Below are positions 1-8,737 of a DNA stretch of 64,000 nucleotides, one piece after another. The notes beneath the pieces were generated by a model, which was not told the origin of the DNA, searched no databases, and was given only the letters and a program-made list of their open reading frames with translations. The DNA comes from Leptothrix discophora. GTDB taxonomy: Bacteria > Pseudomonadota > Gammaproteobacteria > Burkholderiales > Burkholderiaceae_C. The translations under genes were made by a program, and so were the position numbers. The stretch is from contig NZ_JAUZEE010000002.1 of NCBI RefSeq assembly GCF_030705305.1, positions 338,374 through 402,373 on the forward strand. Direction: 5' to 3'. The first letter of the stretch is position 1, and the number at the start of each line of letters is the position of its first letter.

Positions 1-304
1 CCGGGGTGGCCAGGCTGGCGTCCTCGGCCAGCGTGCAGTTGCGGTTGCCGCTGCCGCCGTGGCCTGCTTGCACGAACCAGTCGAGGCCCCACGGCGTCTC
101 GTTCTTGTCGGTGGACTTCTTCACCAGCTTCTGCATCGAGATGGAGCCATCCGAGCAGGTGGTGTGGTTGTGGAAGTCGCCGGCCACGTAGGTGCCGGAG
201 GGCTTGCCGGCGGTCGCGCCGTCGGCGACGCCGCCGAGCGCGAGCACGCCGAGGGCGGCCACGGCCGCGCAGGCGATCGGGTGACGCTGGAAATCGAACT
301 TCAT
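1..304 (-). CDS. Secreted PHP-domain protein, N-terminal part only
   Basis: Only the first 101 codons lie in the window; the gene continues past base 1. Residues 1-32 form an export signal: a basic start (MKFDFQRHP), a long Ala/Leu/Gly hydrophobic stretch and a likely cleavage near ADGATA. The mature part begins YVAGDFHNHTTCSDG, the metal-binding opening of PHP (polymerase and histidinol phosphatase) phosphoesterase domains, whose His-x-His pair is visible. It is followed by a segment ending DWFVQAGHGG, as in secreted PHP proteins of Burkholderiales. The likely role is a periplasmic or extracellular metal-dependent phosphoesterase. The substrate cannot be told from the fragment. The class call is fairly secure; the function is inferred. 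Confidence 0.7.
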   Translation of the reverse strand, partial: MKFDFQRHPIACAAVAALGVLALGGVADGATAGKPSGTYVAGDFHNHTTCSDGSISMQKLVKKSTDKNETPWGLDWFVQAGHGGSGNRNCTLAEDASLATP

Positions 305-427
305 TGGGTGGCTCCTGGGAGTTCGTGTGAAGGGGACCGCCGCAGCGGACGGGACGGGATCACCCGTTGCCCGACGCGACCGTCGTGAAGGAAAACTGAT
401 TGTTGATTTCGGGCATGTCTGCGCCGT

Positions 428-451
428 GACCGGCCCGTGACGGGCCCGGTC
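428..451. terminator. GC-rich hairpin between two minus-strand genes
   Basis: An imperfect inverted repeat centred on GGCCCGTGACGGGCC lies just downstream of the stop of the PCuAC-like gene (minus strand). There is no T-run, so it is a weak terminator candidate or simply a stable hairpin. Confidence 0.25.
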
Positions 452-469
452 GGTCGGCGCATCGGCGCC

Positions 470-919
470 TCAACGGAAGCGCGGGTAGTCGACGTTCAGC
501 GTCGCCAGCACCATGCCGCCCTGCTCGAAGACCAGCCGCATCGGGTAGGTGCGGGCGATCTCCAGCGGATGGCGCAGCCCCAGCAGGCGCAGGCGGTGGC
601 TACCGCGCTCGTCCAGCACCGACACCTGGCCTTCGGGAATCTCGAAGGCCAGCGCACGGGCCTCGCCGTCGACCACCAGCTCGGCGCCTTCGGCCACCGG
701 GGTGATGACCTCGATCAGGCGGTCGGCCACCGTCACGTCGTCGAAGTTCATCGACACCAGCGTGGTGGTCGCGCCTTCGGGCGTGGCACGGGTCCAGGGG
801 TGGACCACGCGCAGGTTGGCGGAAAAGTATTCGCAGGCACGGGCCTGGGGCAGCAGCGTCGCGCCCGCCAGGGCGGCACCGGTGCCCAGCAGGCGGCGGC
901 GGGTGTAGGCAGCTTTCAT
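470..919 (-). CDS. Tat-exported PCuAC-like protein lacking the usual copper ligands
   Basis: 149 residues. The start shows a twin-arginine-type export signal: TRRRLLGTGAAL followed by a hydrophobic run and a cleavage-like ARA-CEY. The remainder follows the layout of PCu(A)C periplasmic copper chaperones (HPWTRATPEGATTT near residue 40, ADRLIEVITPVAEGAE near 65, GSHRLRLLGL near 115, then a C-terminal beta strand pair). The family binds Cu(I) through two His and two Met. Here the first His and the GVMxM segment are missing and the final HxM reads HRL, so three of four ligands appear lost. The likely role is a periplasmic protein of the PCuAC fold with a changed or no metal function. It stands alone and does not overlap its neighbours. 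Confidence 0.6.
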   Translation of the reverse strand: MKAAYTRRRLLGTGAALAGATLLPQARACEYFSANLRVVHPWTRATPEGATTTLVSMNFDDVTVADRLIEVITPVAEGAELVVDGEARALAFEIPEGQVSVLDERGSHRLRLLGLRHPLEIARTYPMRLVFEQGGMVLATLNVDYPRFR

Positions 920-1072
920 GAAGACTCCTCGAAGTCGAAAACTTGAGATGGGCTCGTAGAGGTCGTTTCGGTTTTGCCGGACCCTAGGTCGGGACCGTGA
1001 CGCTGACGTGACCAACCTTGTCGCGCGCCGGCCGCATGGACGCTGCGCGAGGTGCTCCGGACAATCCGTGGC

Positions 1073-1696
1073 ATGCAAGACGTGATCGGCCTCTTCCCCA
1101 CCCCGCTGCTGCGCATCCCGGATGCCATCGGACCGGCCCTCTGCCAGGGCCTCGTGACGCACTTCAGCGCCCAGGCCGACCGCGAGAACAACGCGTCGGC
1201 GAACCTGTCCCACACGGCGATGCTCAAGCCCTCGGACAGCCCCCTGCTGGTCGAGGTGGCGCAGGCGGTCACGCCGCACCTGAGCGAGTTCGGCGTGCTG
1301 CTGTTCGGCGAGCGGCTGGGCTGGTCGCTCAAGGAGATGTGGGTCAACGTGCTCGAACGCGGCGGTCGCCAGGCCATGCACAACCACGCCAACAGCTTCA
1401 TCTCCGGCGTGGTCTACCTGACGCCGACGCACCCCGACGCGCGCACCGTCTTCATGAAGTCGCCCGGCAGCACCGACTTCGCCTTCCGCAACGACCACGC
1501 CGGCACCGTGACCGGCCCGTACAACGCCGACAAGTGGATCAGCCCGCAGCCCGAGCCGGGCTCGATGGTGCTGTTCCCGAGCTACCTGATGCACGCGGTG
1601 CCGCCCAACCCGGGCGAGCGCCGCATCTCGCTGGCCTTCAACGCCATCCCGACGCGGCTGGATTCGTGGGGCTACACGGTGTCCTTCAGTGGCTGA
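1073..1696 (+). CDS. Putative 2-oxoglutarate/Fe(II) oxygenase (TIGR02466-like)
   Basis: 207 residues, beginning MQDVIGLFPTPLLRI, the usual opening of the TIGR02466 group. The central part WVNVLERGGRQAMHNHANSF followed by SGVVYL supplies the His-rich strand expected for the first iron ligand. MVLFPSYLMHAVPPN near residue 170 supplies the distal His, and GERRISLAFN the Arg that binds 2-oxoglutarate in such enzymes. Substrate is unknown. The family is cytoplasmic and is thought to hydroxylate a protein or small molecule. The stop codon overlaps the GTG start of the next gene by 8 bases, so the two are probably translated together. The first in-frame ATG giving the family N-terminus was chosen. 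Confidence 0.75.
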   Translation: MQDVIGLFPTPLLRIPDAIGPALCQGLVTHFSAQADRENNASANLSHTAMLKPSDSPLLVEVAQAVTPHLSEFGVLLFGERLGWSLKEMWVNVLERGGRQAMHNHANSFISGVVYLTPTHPDARTVFMKSPGSTDFAFRNDHAGTVTGPYNADKWISPQPEPGSMVLFPSYLMHAVPPNPGERRISLAFNAIPTRLDSWGYTVSFSG

Positions 1697-4367
1697 GGCC
1701 GGCCGGCTGCCGGACCGCCGGCTCGCGCTGGCGGTGCTGCTGACGACCCTGTCGGGCTGTGCCGCGCTCGGTGACCAGATCGTCTGGACCCGCCAGGGCA
1801 GCCTCTGGCTCGGCCAGGAGACCGCCGCGGTGCTGGCGGTGCTGGCGGCCTTCTTCGGCGGGCTGGCGCTGGGCGGGCTGGCGCTCGGCCCGAGGCTGGC
1901 CGGCAGCCGGCATCCGGCGCGCTGGTATGTCGGCCTGGAGCTGCTGATCGCGCTCTGGTGCGTCGCGCTGGCGCTGTGGCAGGCACCGGTCAGCCGCTGG
2001 ATGCTCGACCTGATCGGCGACCGGCCCGGCCCGCTGTGGCACGCGCTGGTCGCCTTCGTCGGCACCTTCGTGCTGCTGCTGCCGGCCACCGCCGCGATGG
2101 GCGCGACGCTGCCGGCGATGGAGCGCCTGCTGGGCCTGCACGACCCGGTCGACGGCCGCGCCCATCCTGGCCTGCCCGCGCTCTACGCCGGCAACACCCT
2201 CGGTGGCGTGCTCGGCGTGCTCGCCGCCGCCTTCTGGTGGGTGCCGGCCTGGGGCCTCGGCCGCAGCGCGCTGCTGTGTGCCGCGCTCAACGTGGTCTGC
2301 GCGGCCGGTGCCTGTTGGCTGGCCCGGACCGGGGCGACGGTGCATGGATTGAAACGCGCGGCCGCGCCCGTGGCCAGCGCTCCCGGCCGCGCGTCGCCCG
2401 GCACCTTCGGCCATCCGGCCGCCGTGCTCGCCTGGACCGGCCTGCTGGGCATCGGCCACGAGGTGCTGGTGGTGCGGGTGCTGACCCAGGTGACCGAGAA
2501 CACCGTCTACACCTACGCGCTGCTGCTGGCGGTCTACCTCGTCTGCACCGCCGCTGGCGCGGCCCTGTTGCAGCGGGTCCGTCCGCCCGAGGACGACACC
2601 GCCATGCAGCGCCGCTCGATGCAGCTGGCGCTGGCGCTGGCCTGGGCCTGCCTGCTGTCGGGACTGGCGCTGTGGGGGGCGGGCTGGATCCGCGCCCAGG
2701 CGGGCATCGCCTTCGGAGCCGGCCTCGGCGCGGCGCTGCGGGCCGAGGCGCTGCTGGCGCTGGCCGCCTTCGGCCTGCCGGCGCTGGCGATGGGCGCGCA
2801 GTTCGCGCACCTGGCGATGCAGGCGCGACGCCGCGGCCTGGACCTGGGCCGCGCCTTTGCCGCCAACACCGGCGCGGCCGCGCTGGCGCCGCTGGCGGTG
2901 GGCGTGGTCCTGATCCCGCTGCTGGGCAGCGCCTGGACCTGGCTGCTGATCGTCGCCGGCTACCTGCTGCTGGCCCAGCGCAGCGCGGCGGCCTTGCCGG
3001 GCCAGCGGCCCTGGCGCGGGATCGCCGTGCCGGCCGTCGCCTGGGCGCTGGTGGCCGTCTGGGCGCCGCCGCTGGCCCTTGTCGACGTCCCCGAAGGCGG
3101 CCAGCTGCTGAGCCACCGCGAAGGCCCGGCCGCCGCCGTCAGCGTGGTCGAGGACGCCGGTGGCGTGCGCACCCTGCGCATCGACAACCGCCAGCAGGAA
3201 GGCAGCAGCGCGACCCGGCTGGCCGACGGCCGCCAGGCCCTGCTGCCGCTGCTGCTGCACCCCGCACCGCGAACGGCGCTGTTCCTGGGCCTGGGCACCG
3301 GCGTGACCGCATCGACCGCCGCCAACGACCCGGCGCTGCAGGTCGACGTGGTCGAGCTGCTGCCGGAGGTGATCGAGGCCATGCCCTGGTTCGCGGCCCA
3401 CGACGGCAGTCCCGGTGCGGCCCGGCTGCGCGTGCAGGCGGCCGACGCGCGCCGCCATGTGCGGGTCTCGCGCCAGTCGCACGACGTCATCGTGGCCGAC
3501 AACTTCCACCCGGCCCGCAGCGGCTCGGGTGCGCTCTACACCGTCGAGCACTTCCAGTCGGTCGACCAGCGCCTCGCGCCCGGCGGCCTGTTCTGCCAGT
3601 GGCTGCCGCTGCACCAGCTCGACCTGGGCAGCCTGCGCAGCATCGTGCGCAGCTTCCTGACGGTCTGGCCCGAAGGCGTCGCGGTGATCGCCACCCACAG
3701 CCTGTCGACGCCGGTGCTGGGCCTGATCGGCCGGCGCGACGGCCTGCGGATCGACCCGGCCGCCTTGCACCAACGGCTGGCCGATGCGGCGGCCGGCCTG
3801 CAGCCCGCCCGCCACGGCTACGTCGATGAACTGGCCCTGCTGGGCAGCGTGGTGGCGACGCCCGACGCGCTGGCCGCCTGGTCACGCGATGCCGAGCCGA
3901 ACACCGACGACCACCCGGTCGTCGCCCACCTCGCGCCACGCATCACCTACGCACCCGATTCGCGCCCGGCCGACCGCCTGCTGGCGCTGCTGGGCGAGTG
4001 GCAGGTCAGCCCCGGCCGGCTGCTGGTGGACGGTGCCGACGCGGGCCTGACGTCGCGTCTCCTGGCCTACCGCCAGGCGCGTGACCGCTACCTGCAGATC
4101 GGCCGCGACGCCCGAGCGCTGGCCGACGTGCGCCGCATGCTGGCCCAGGTCGGCGAGCCCTTGCGCCAGGTGCTGGCCCTCAGCCCGGACTTCCGCCCGG
4201 CCTACGACCCGCTGCTGCGCATGGCCGACGCACTGGTTGCCGTCGACCCCGCGGCCGGCCGGGCGCTGCTGGCCGACCTGGTGCGGCTGCAGCCGGCCTG
4301 GCCGGAAGCGGGCGAGCGCCTGAAGGCGCTGGCGGCGATGCCCGCCGATCCGGTCGACGCCCGCTGA
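1689..4367 (+). CDS. Membrane-anchored spermidine-synthase-like protein
   Basis: 892 residues from a GTG inside the end of the preceding gene. The first 460 residues are mostly hydrophobic with ten or more predicted transmembrane stretches, for example TAAVLAVLAAFFGGLALGG and FVLLLPATAAMG. A soluble region from about residue 465 resembles spermidine/spermine synthase. It has a Rossmann SAM-type motif LFLGLGTGVTAS near 535, an acidic strand end VDVVELLPEV, and SHDVIVADNFHP near 600. The last 170 residues are an extra helical tail. Members of this fused family are widespread in proteobacteria. True polyamine synthesis is doubtful because the canonical active-site pattern is only partly kept. 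An integral-membrane aminopropyl- or methyltransferase-like role is the safest reading. It is coupled to the oxygenase upstream. Confidence 0.7.
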   Translation: MAEAGRLPDRRLALAVLLTTLSGCAALGDQIVWTRQGSLWLGQETAAVLAVLAAFFGGLALGGLALGPRLAGSRHPARWYVGLELLIALWCVALALWQAPVSRWMLDLIGDRPGPLWHALVAFVGTFVLLLPATAAMGATLPAMERLLGLHDPVDGRAHPGLPALYAGNTLGGVLGVLAAAFWWVPAWGLGRSALLCAALNVVCAAGACWLARTGATVHGLKRAAAPVASAPGRASPGTFGHPAAVLAWTGLLGIGHEVLVVRVLTQVTENTVYTYALLLAVYLVCTAAGAALLQRVRPPEDDTAMQRRSMQLALALAWACLLSGLALWGAGWIRAQAGIAFGAGLGAALRAEALLALAAFGLPALAMGAQFAHLAMQARRRGLDLGRAFAANTGAAALAPLAVGVVLIPLLGSAWTWLLIVAGYLLLAQRSAAALPGQRPWRGIAVPAVAWALVAVWAPPLALVDVPEGGQLLSHREGPAAAVSVVEDAGGVRTLRIDNRQQEGSSATRLADGRQALLPLLLHPAPRTALFLGLGTGVTASTAANDPALQVDVVELLPEVIEAMPWFAAHDGSPGAARLRVQAADARRHVRVSRQSHDVIVADNFHPARSGSGALYTVEHFQSVDQRLAPGGLFCQWLPLHQLDLGSLRSIVRSFLTVWPEGVAVIATHSLSTPVLGLIGRRDGLRIDPAALHQRLADAAAGLQPARHGYVDELALLGSVVATPDALAAWSRDAEPNTDDHPVVAHLAPRITYAPDSRPADRLLALLGEWQVSPGRLLVDGADAGLTSRLLAYRQARDRYLQIGRDARALADVRRMLAQVGEPLRQVLALSPDFRPAYDPLLRMADALVAVDPAAGRALLADLVRLQPAWPEAGERLKALAAMPADPVDAR

Positions 4368-4519
4368 CCTCGCGGGGTCATCCCGCCACCCTTGGAGCTG
4401 CCTTAACGGGATCGACTTTCCCGGGACTTGGCCTTGCTGGTCGTGGGTTGAAATGGGATGATTTCCCACATGCAGGGAGGCAAGTGCTTCTTTTGCCCCA
4501 ACCCCACCGGAGTCACACC

Positions 4520-5896
4520 ATGTCCCATGTCCCCCAGCTACCTGCCTCGCGCGGCCGATCCTTCGCGCTGACCGGCATCGCCGTGGCCACTTCCCTGGTC
4601 CTCGTGGCCTGCGGCGGCGGCGCGTCCAACGGCACCGGCGCGTCGGCCAGCGGCTCGACGGCGGCCGGCACGATCAGCGGCTTCGGCTCGGTGATCACCA
4701 ACGGCGTCCGCTACGAACTGAACGGCACCACCCTCGTCGACGAGAGCACCGGCACGACGACCACCTGCAGCGACAACCTCGGCAACTGCGGCCTGAAGAT
4801 GGGCATGGAGGTCGAGATCGAGGCCGACGACGTCCGCCGCAGCAGCGACGGTTCCACGCCGAGCGCCGATGCGAAGGCCATCCACGTCGGTTCCTCGATC
4901 CTCGGCCCGGTCACCTCGGTGGCCGCCGACGGCAATTCGATCGTCGTGCTGGGCCAGTCGATCGCCCTGACCACCAACACGCGCTTCGAGGGCGGCATCC
5001 AGCCCGTCGCGGGCCAGGTGGTCGAGGTCCATGGCCTGCTCGACCGGTCGGTCACGCCGGTGCGCTTGTCGGCCAGCCTGGTCGAGGTCAAGTCGGGCCC
5101 GGTCAGCAGCTACCGCCTGCGCGGTCGCTTCGACAAGGCGGCGGGCACCATCGGTGGCGAGCCGATGTCCTTCGCCACCCTGACCGGCGAGGACCTGGCG
5201 CGCTACGCGGCGGCGATCGATGGCCAGGTTGTCCGGGTCAAGCTGTCGACAACGGCGGCCACGGACGGTCGCTGGGTCGTCACCGCCTTCAAGTCCGGTG
5301 AACGCCGCTACGGCTCGGCCGACCATGGCAAGCATTCAGAACAGGAAGGCTTTGTCGAATCGGTCACCACCGCCACGCCGGCAGGCGCGACCGCGCCGGT
5401 GGTGACCGGTCTGGTCGTGAACGGCAACGCCATCACGGTGCCGGCCGGCTTCCTCGGCCTGGAGGGCGGCAGCCTGGACCAGCTGGTGGTCGGCGCCCGG
5501 GTCGAGGTCGAGGGCCAGGTCCTCGACGGCGCGCTGGTGGCCAGCAAGATCGAATTCAAGAAGGCCAGGAAGCGCTCCGAGCGCGGGGCCGACGATGCCT
5601 CCCAATCGCAGGAGTTTGAAATGCACGGCACGCTCGCCCTCGGCACCCAGCCGAACACCCTGGTCGTTCGTGGCCTGACCTTCGACCACAGCGACGAGGC
5701 GGCGATCCGCCTGCCCGCCGGGGTCACCCTGGCCGACGTCCTGACCTGGGCGGAGCAGGGCAAGTTCGTCGAGATCAAGGGCTACCTCATGGCCGATGGC
5801 TACACCTACAAGCTCAAGAGCATCAAGCTTGACAGCCGCCCGACGACGCCCGCCCAGGCGGCGTCGGGGGCCGCCGCGTCCGGATCGGCGACCTGA
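4520..5896 (+). CDS. DUF5666-type repeat lipoprotein
   Basis: 458 residues. The start is set by GGAG 7 bases upstream. The signal peptide ends in a lipobox-like LVLVACGGG, so it is probably anchored in the outer or inner membrane. The mature protein consists of five or so repeated beta-rich units, each with a pattern of the type GxVxxV...NGxxI...T, a short loop and VGxxVEVEG. Examples are GTISGFGSVITNG, GPVTSVAADGNSIVV and GFVESVTTATPAG. This matches DUF5666 repeats. A low-complexity Ala/Ser/Gly stretch surrounds the lipobox and another ends the protein. Function is not known for the family. No catalytic motif is visible. It converges with htrA, leaving 38 bases between the stops. Confidence 0.7.
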   Translation: MSHVPQLPASRGRSFALTGIAVATSLVLVACGGGASNGTGASASGSTAAGTISGFGSVITNGVRYELNGTTLVDESTGTTTTCSDNLGNCGLKMGMEVEIEADDVRRSSDGSTPSADAKAIHVGSSILGPVTSVAADGNSIVVLGQSIALTTNTRFEGGIQPVAGQVVEVHGLLDRSVTPVRLSASLVEVKSGPVSSYRLRGRFDKAAGTIGGEPMSFATLTGEDLARYAAAIDGQVVRVKLSTTAATDGRWVVTAFKSGERRYGSADHGKHSEQEGFVESVTTATPAGATAPVVTGLVVNGNAITVPAGFLGLEGGSLDQLVVGARVEVEGQVLDGALVASKIEFKKARKRSERGADDASQSQEFEMHGTLALGTQPNTLVVRGLTFDHSDEAAIRLPAGVTLADVLTWAEQGKFVEIKGYLMADGYTYKLKSIKLDSRPTTPAQAASGAAASGSAT

Positions 5897-5934
5897 GCCG
5901 AGGTCGACCCAGCGCCTGAACGGCAGCCTGTTCG

Positions 5935-7431
5935 TCAGCCCAGCTGCACCGGCACGAACAGCTGCTGACCGTCGCGCGAGACCAGCAGCGCGACCTGGCG
6001 CGGGTGCTTGGCGAGCACGTCCTTGACCTGCTCCAGCCGCTCGACCGGCTGGCCGTTGAGCGAGAGCAGCACGTCGCCCGGCTCGATGCCTGCGAGCTGC
6101 GACGGGCCCGAGACCTGCTCGACCAGCAGGCCGTGGTCCAGCCCGGCGCGCTTCAGTTCCTGCCGGTTCAGCGGCCGGATCGCCAGGCCCAGCGCGCCCT
6201 GTTCCGGCGCGGCCGAGGCGCTGTCCTGCGAAGGCTCGGCACGGCCCAGCGTCACGCGCAGGTCCTCGCCCGACCTGTCGCGCCAGATCGCCAGCTTCAT
6301 GCGTTCACCCGGCCGGGCCAGCCCGACCCGGCTGGACACGTCGCCGGCCACCTGCACGGGCTGGCCGTCGACCGCCGTGATCACGTCGCCCGACTTCAGC
6401 CCGGCCTTGGCGGCCGCGCTGCCCGGCATCACGCTGGCGACCAGCGCGCCGTCCGGCGCCTTCAGGCCGAAGGACGCGGCCAGCGGCGCCGACAGGTCCT
6501 GCAGCGTCACGCCCAGGCGGGCATGCTCGACCTTGCCGGACATCACGATCTGGTCCTTGACGTGCATCGCCACGTCGATCGGGATCGAGAAGGCCAGGCC
6601 CTGGAAGCCGCCGCTGCGCGAGTAGATCTGCGCGTTCACGCCGATCACGCGGCCTTCGGCATCGAACAACGGGCCGCCCGAATTGCCGGGGTTGATCGCC
6701 GCATCGGTCTGGATGAAGGGCACCACGTTCTCGCCCGGCAGCGAGCGGCCCTTGGCGCTGACGATGCCCTGCGAGGCCGTCTGCTCGAAGCCGTAGGGCG
6801 CGCCAATCGCCAGCACCCAGTCACCGACCTGGGCGCGCTGCACGTTGCCCAGCGTCACGACGGGCAGGCCGCTGGCGTCGATCTTCAGCACCGCGATGTC
6901 GGTGGCCGGATCGCTGCCCAGCACCTGGGCCGCGAACTCGCGCCGGTCCGACAGCTTGACGGTGACCTGCCGCGCGTCGCGCACCACGTGGGCATTGGTC
7001 AGCACCAGCCCGTCGGCGCTGACGATGAAGCCCGAGCCCTGGCCCCGGAACGGCTGCACACCCTGCGGCGGCAGGCGCAGGCCGGGAACGCCCCGGAAGA
7101 AGCGGAAGAACGGGTCGTCGGCCGACGGCGCGGCGTCGTTGCCGGCCTCCTCATCGCTCGCCTGCCGCAGCCCGGCGACGGTGACCCCGACGACCGCCGG
7201 TCCCTGCGTCTGCACGATCGCGCGGTAGTTCGGCACCTGCGCCGCCGGCAACGCGGCCATCGGCGCGGACGGGATCGCTGACGGGGTCGCTGACGTCGCC
7301 GCAACAGCGGTCGTCCTGTCCCGCTGCAACCAACCCGTCAACGACCACCCATCGGCCGCCCCGGCTGCCAGCGTGACAACCAACAGCATCGACGCCAGCG
7401 CGGTGGCGGTAAGTTTGCGGTTCGTGGACAT
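5935..7431 (-). CDS. Periplasmic serine protease, DegP/HtrA family
   Basis: 498 residues. The start is fixed by AGGAG 7 bases upstream. An N-terminal hydrophobic segment (residues 8-26) serves as signal peptide or anchor. The trypsin-like domain carries the full catalytic triad: His148 in LTNAHVV, Asp178 in DPATDIAVLK and Ser251 in INPGNSGGPL. Two PDZ domains follow, about 300-385 (HARLGVTLQDL...GLKSGDVITAVDGQPV) and 405-495 (LGLAIRPLNRQEL...GIEPGDVLLSLNGQPV). This is the standard DegP/DegQ architecture for degrading or refolding misfolded envelope proteins. The linker contains the loop FFRFFRGVPGLR typical of DegP LA loops. An IS5-like element ends about 125 bases upstream of the start, so its promoter may have been altered by the insertion. 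Confidence 0.92.
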   Translation of the reverse strand: MSTNRKLTATALASMLLVVTLAAGAADGWSLTGWLQRDRTTAVAATSATPSAIPSAPMAALPAAQVPNYRAIVQTQGPAVVGVTVAGLRQASDEEAGNDAAPSADDPFFRFFRGVPGLRLPPQGVQPFRGQGSGFIVSADGLVLTNAHVVRDARQVTVKLSDRREFAAQVLGSDPATDIAVLKIDASGLPVVTLGNVQRAQVGDWVLAIGAPYGFEQTASQGIVSAKGRSLPGENVVPFIQTDAAINPGNSGGPLFDAEGRVIGVNAQIYSRSGGFQGLAFSIPIDVAMHVKDQIVMSGKVEHARLGVTLQDLSAPLAASFGLKAPDGALVASVMPGSAAAKAGLKSGDVITAVDGQPVQVAGDVSSRVGLARPGERMKLAIWRDRSGEDLRVTLGRAEPSQDSASAAPEQGALGLAIRPLNRQELKRAGLDHGLLVEQVSGPSQLAGIEPGDVLLSLNGQPVERLEQVKDVLAKHPRQVALLVSRDGQQLFVPVQLG

Positions 7432-7555
7432 GCATGTGCTCCTGTTCCAGTCCTGCGCCGACGCGGGGATCGCGTCGTGCCTGGGGGGCAGTGTGGGGAG
7501 GGGAGGTGAGGGCGGGGTGAGGGGGAGGTGAGGCGGGGGTGAAGGTGAAGGCTCA

Positions 7556-7580
7556 GGGACACTTCCTGAAACCCGCTCCA
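7556..7580 (+). repeat. Left inverted repeat of the IS5-like element
   Basis: GGGACACTTCCTGAAACCCG pairs imperfectly with the right end. The two match in GGGA, ACTTC, GAAA and CCC blocks with one-base offsets. Confidence 0.5.
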
Positions 7581-7681
7581 CGTCGTTGATTGCGGCATGA
7601 GGACCGCCGGGTTCAAGCAGTCGGAGCGCAGGAGGCCGTCAACGGCCCCATTCAGGCCCCTCGCGGCGCGCCTTTTGGCCT

Positions 7682-8612
7682 TCAGGCAGGCCGTGCAGAC
7701 GCACCTGCGCTCATGACCAGCCACGCCAGTCTTCGCGCGTTGCAGGCCGCGCACTGCAGCGTGATGGCCAGCGCCTTGCGCGCCAGCGTCATCGCGCGCA
7801 CGCACTTGCCGCCCTGCTGGGCCAAGCGGGCGAAGACGTGTTCGACACGCGAGCGCATCCGGTTGATCGTGCGGTTGCGCTGCTTCAACCGGGTTTGGGC
7901 CGTCCGCCCGGGCATGGCCCGGCGCGCGATGCCATCGGCAAGCTCGTGTTGTTGCAGCGTCTGCCGGTTGGCCGCCCTGTCGTAGCCCCGGTCGGCCAGC
8001 AGGCGGTCTCGGGTGTTGGCCGCCTGCAGCACCTCGGGCAGTTGCTGGCCGTCGTCGGCGTTCGCCGGCGTGACCTTGAGCGTGCGGATGAGCTTGTAGC
8101 GCGCGTCCACGTTGCCGTGCAGCTTGTAGCCGTCGTAGCTCTTGCCGTGCTTCTGCGTCCAGCGGGCATCACGGTCGATGTGCGCCAGTCGCTTCTTGCT
8201 CCAGCCTTCAGGCGTCTGGCCCTTGTTGAGCGCTTCGCGTTCGGCGGTGTGGGCCTGCGTGATCGGTGCCTGCACGATGCTGGCGTCCACGATCTGCCCG
8301 CCGCGCGGGATGAAGCCGTGCGGCTGCAACTGCTGGCTCAGGGTCTCGAAGATCGCCCGTCCACCCAGCCCGCCTTGGGCCAGGCGCTGTCGGAAGCTCC
8401 ACAGCGTGCGCGCGTCCACCCTTCTTGCGATCGGCCCGAGGGCAAGCCGCATCCACCGCTGCGGCCAACGCGTTGAAGTCCACCAGCGCATTGATCGCCA
8501 CCAGCGTCTGCACGTAGCCCTCGACCTTGGCCTTGCGCTGGCGCGCCAGGGACAGGTCGTCGACCGCTTCTTCCGGGAAGATGCTCGAGGGCTTGATGCG
8601 CGGCGCGATCAT
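7682..8612 (-). pseudogene. IS5-family transposase, frameshifted by internal deletion
   Basis: Two parts of one transposase lie in different frames. The N-terminal part runs from ATG at 8612 and reads to KKGGRA near 8425. The C-terminal part picks up at VDARTLWSFRQRL near 8415 and runs to the stop at 7682. In intact IS5 proteins a GGRPPYP-type segment and about 45 residues containing YNLSDEQ separate these points. That block is absent here and the frame is shifted. The DDE residues survive: Asp in VDASIVQAP, Asp in LADRGYD and Glu in RSRVEHVFA. The junction lies in a GGACGCGCG stretch that could have served as microhomology. The transposase should therefore be inactive. Confidence 0.8.
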
Positions 8613-8648
8613 GCGCCGCGTGGTGCCGGCTCATGGGCCGAGCGAACA

Positions 8649-8669
8649 GGGGGTTTTCGAGAAGTTCCC
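8649..8669 (-). repeat. Right inverted repeat of the IS5-like element
   Basis: Read on the minus strand, GGGAACTTCTCGAAAACCCC mirrors the left end. It lies about 37 bases before the transposase start. Confidence 0.5.
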
Positions 8670-8681
8670 ACACGCAAGTCC

Positions 8682-8708
8682 TTGTCACACAACGCTTGGC
8701 CGTATAAA
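8682..8708 (+). promoter_or_regulatory. Candidate promoter of the nucleotidyltransferase gene
   Basis: TTGTCA (8682-8687) and TATAAA (8703-8708) are separated by 15 bases in a short AT-rich pocket just outside the IS right end. The gene starts 30 bases downstream. The spacing is slightly short, so this is tentative. Confidence 0.35.
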
Positions 8709-8737
8709 TTCGACTTCTGATTTCTCTACGGCCAACG

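Larger units (their letters stand above)
7556..8669 (-). mobile_element. IS5-family insertion sequence, internally deleted
   Basis: The element is bounded by an imperfect inverted repeat. The left end reads inward GGGACACTTCCTGAAACCC (from 7556). The right end reads inward GGGAACTTCTCGAAAACCCC (ending near 8669). It encloses a broken IS5-type transposase on the minus strand. The length of about 1.1 kb is shorter than intact members with this type of transposase, in line with an internal deletion. No clear target duplication could be recognised, so the exact ends are approximate. The element sits between htrA and a nucleotidyltransferase gene. Confidence 0.65.

Noticed and set aside
1689-4367. 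A true spermidine synthase (speE)
   Set aside because: The fusion to a large transmembrane part and the incomplete active-site pattern do not support polyamine synthesis as the main role.
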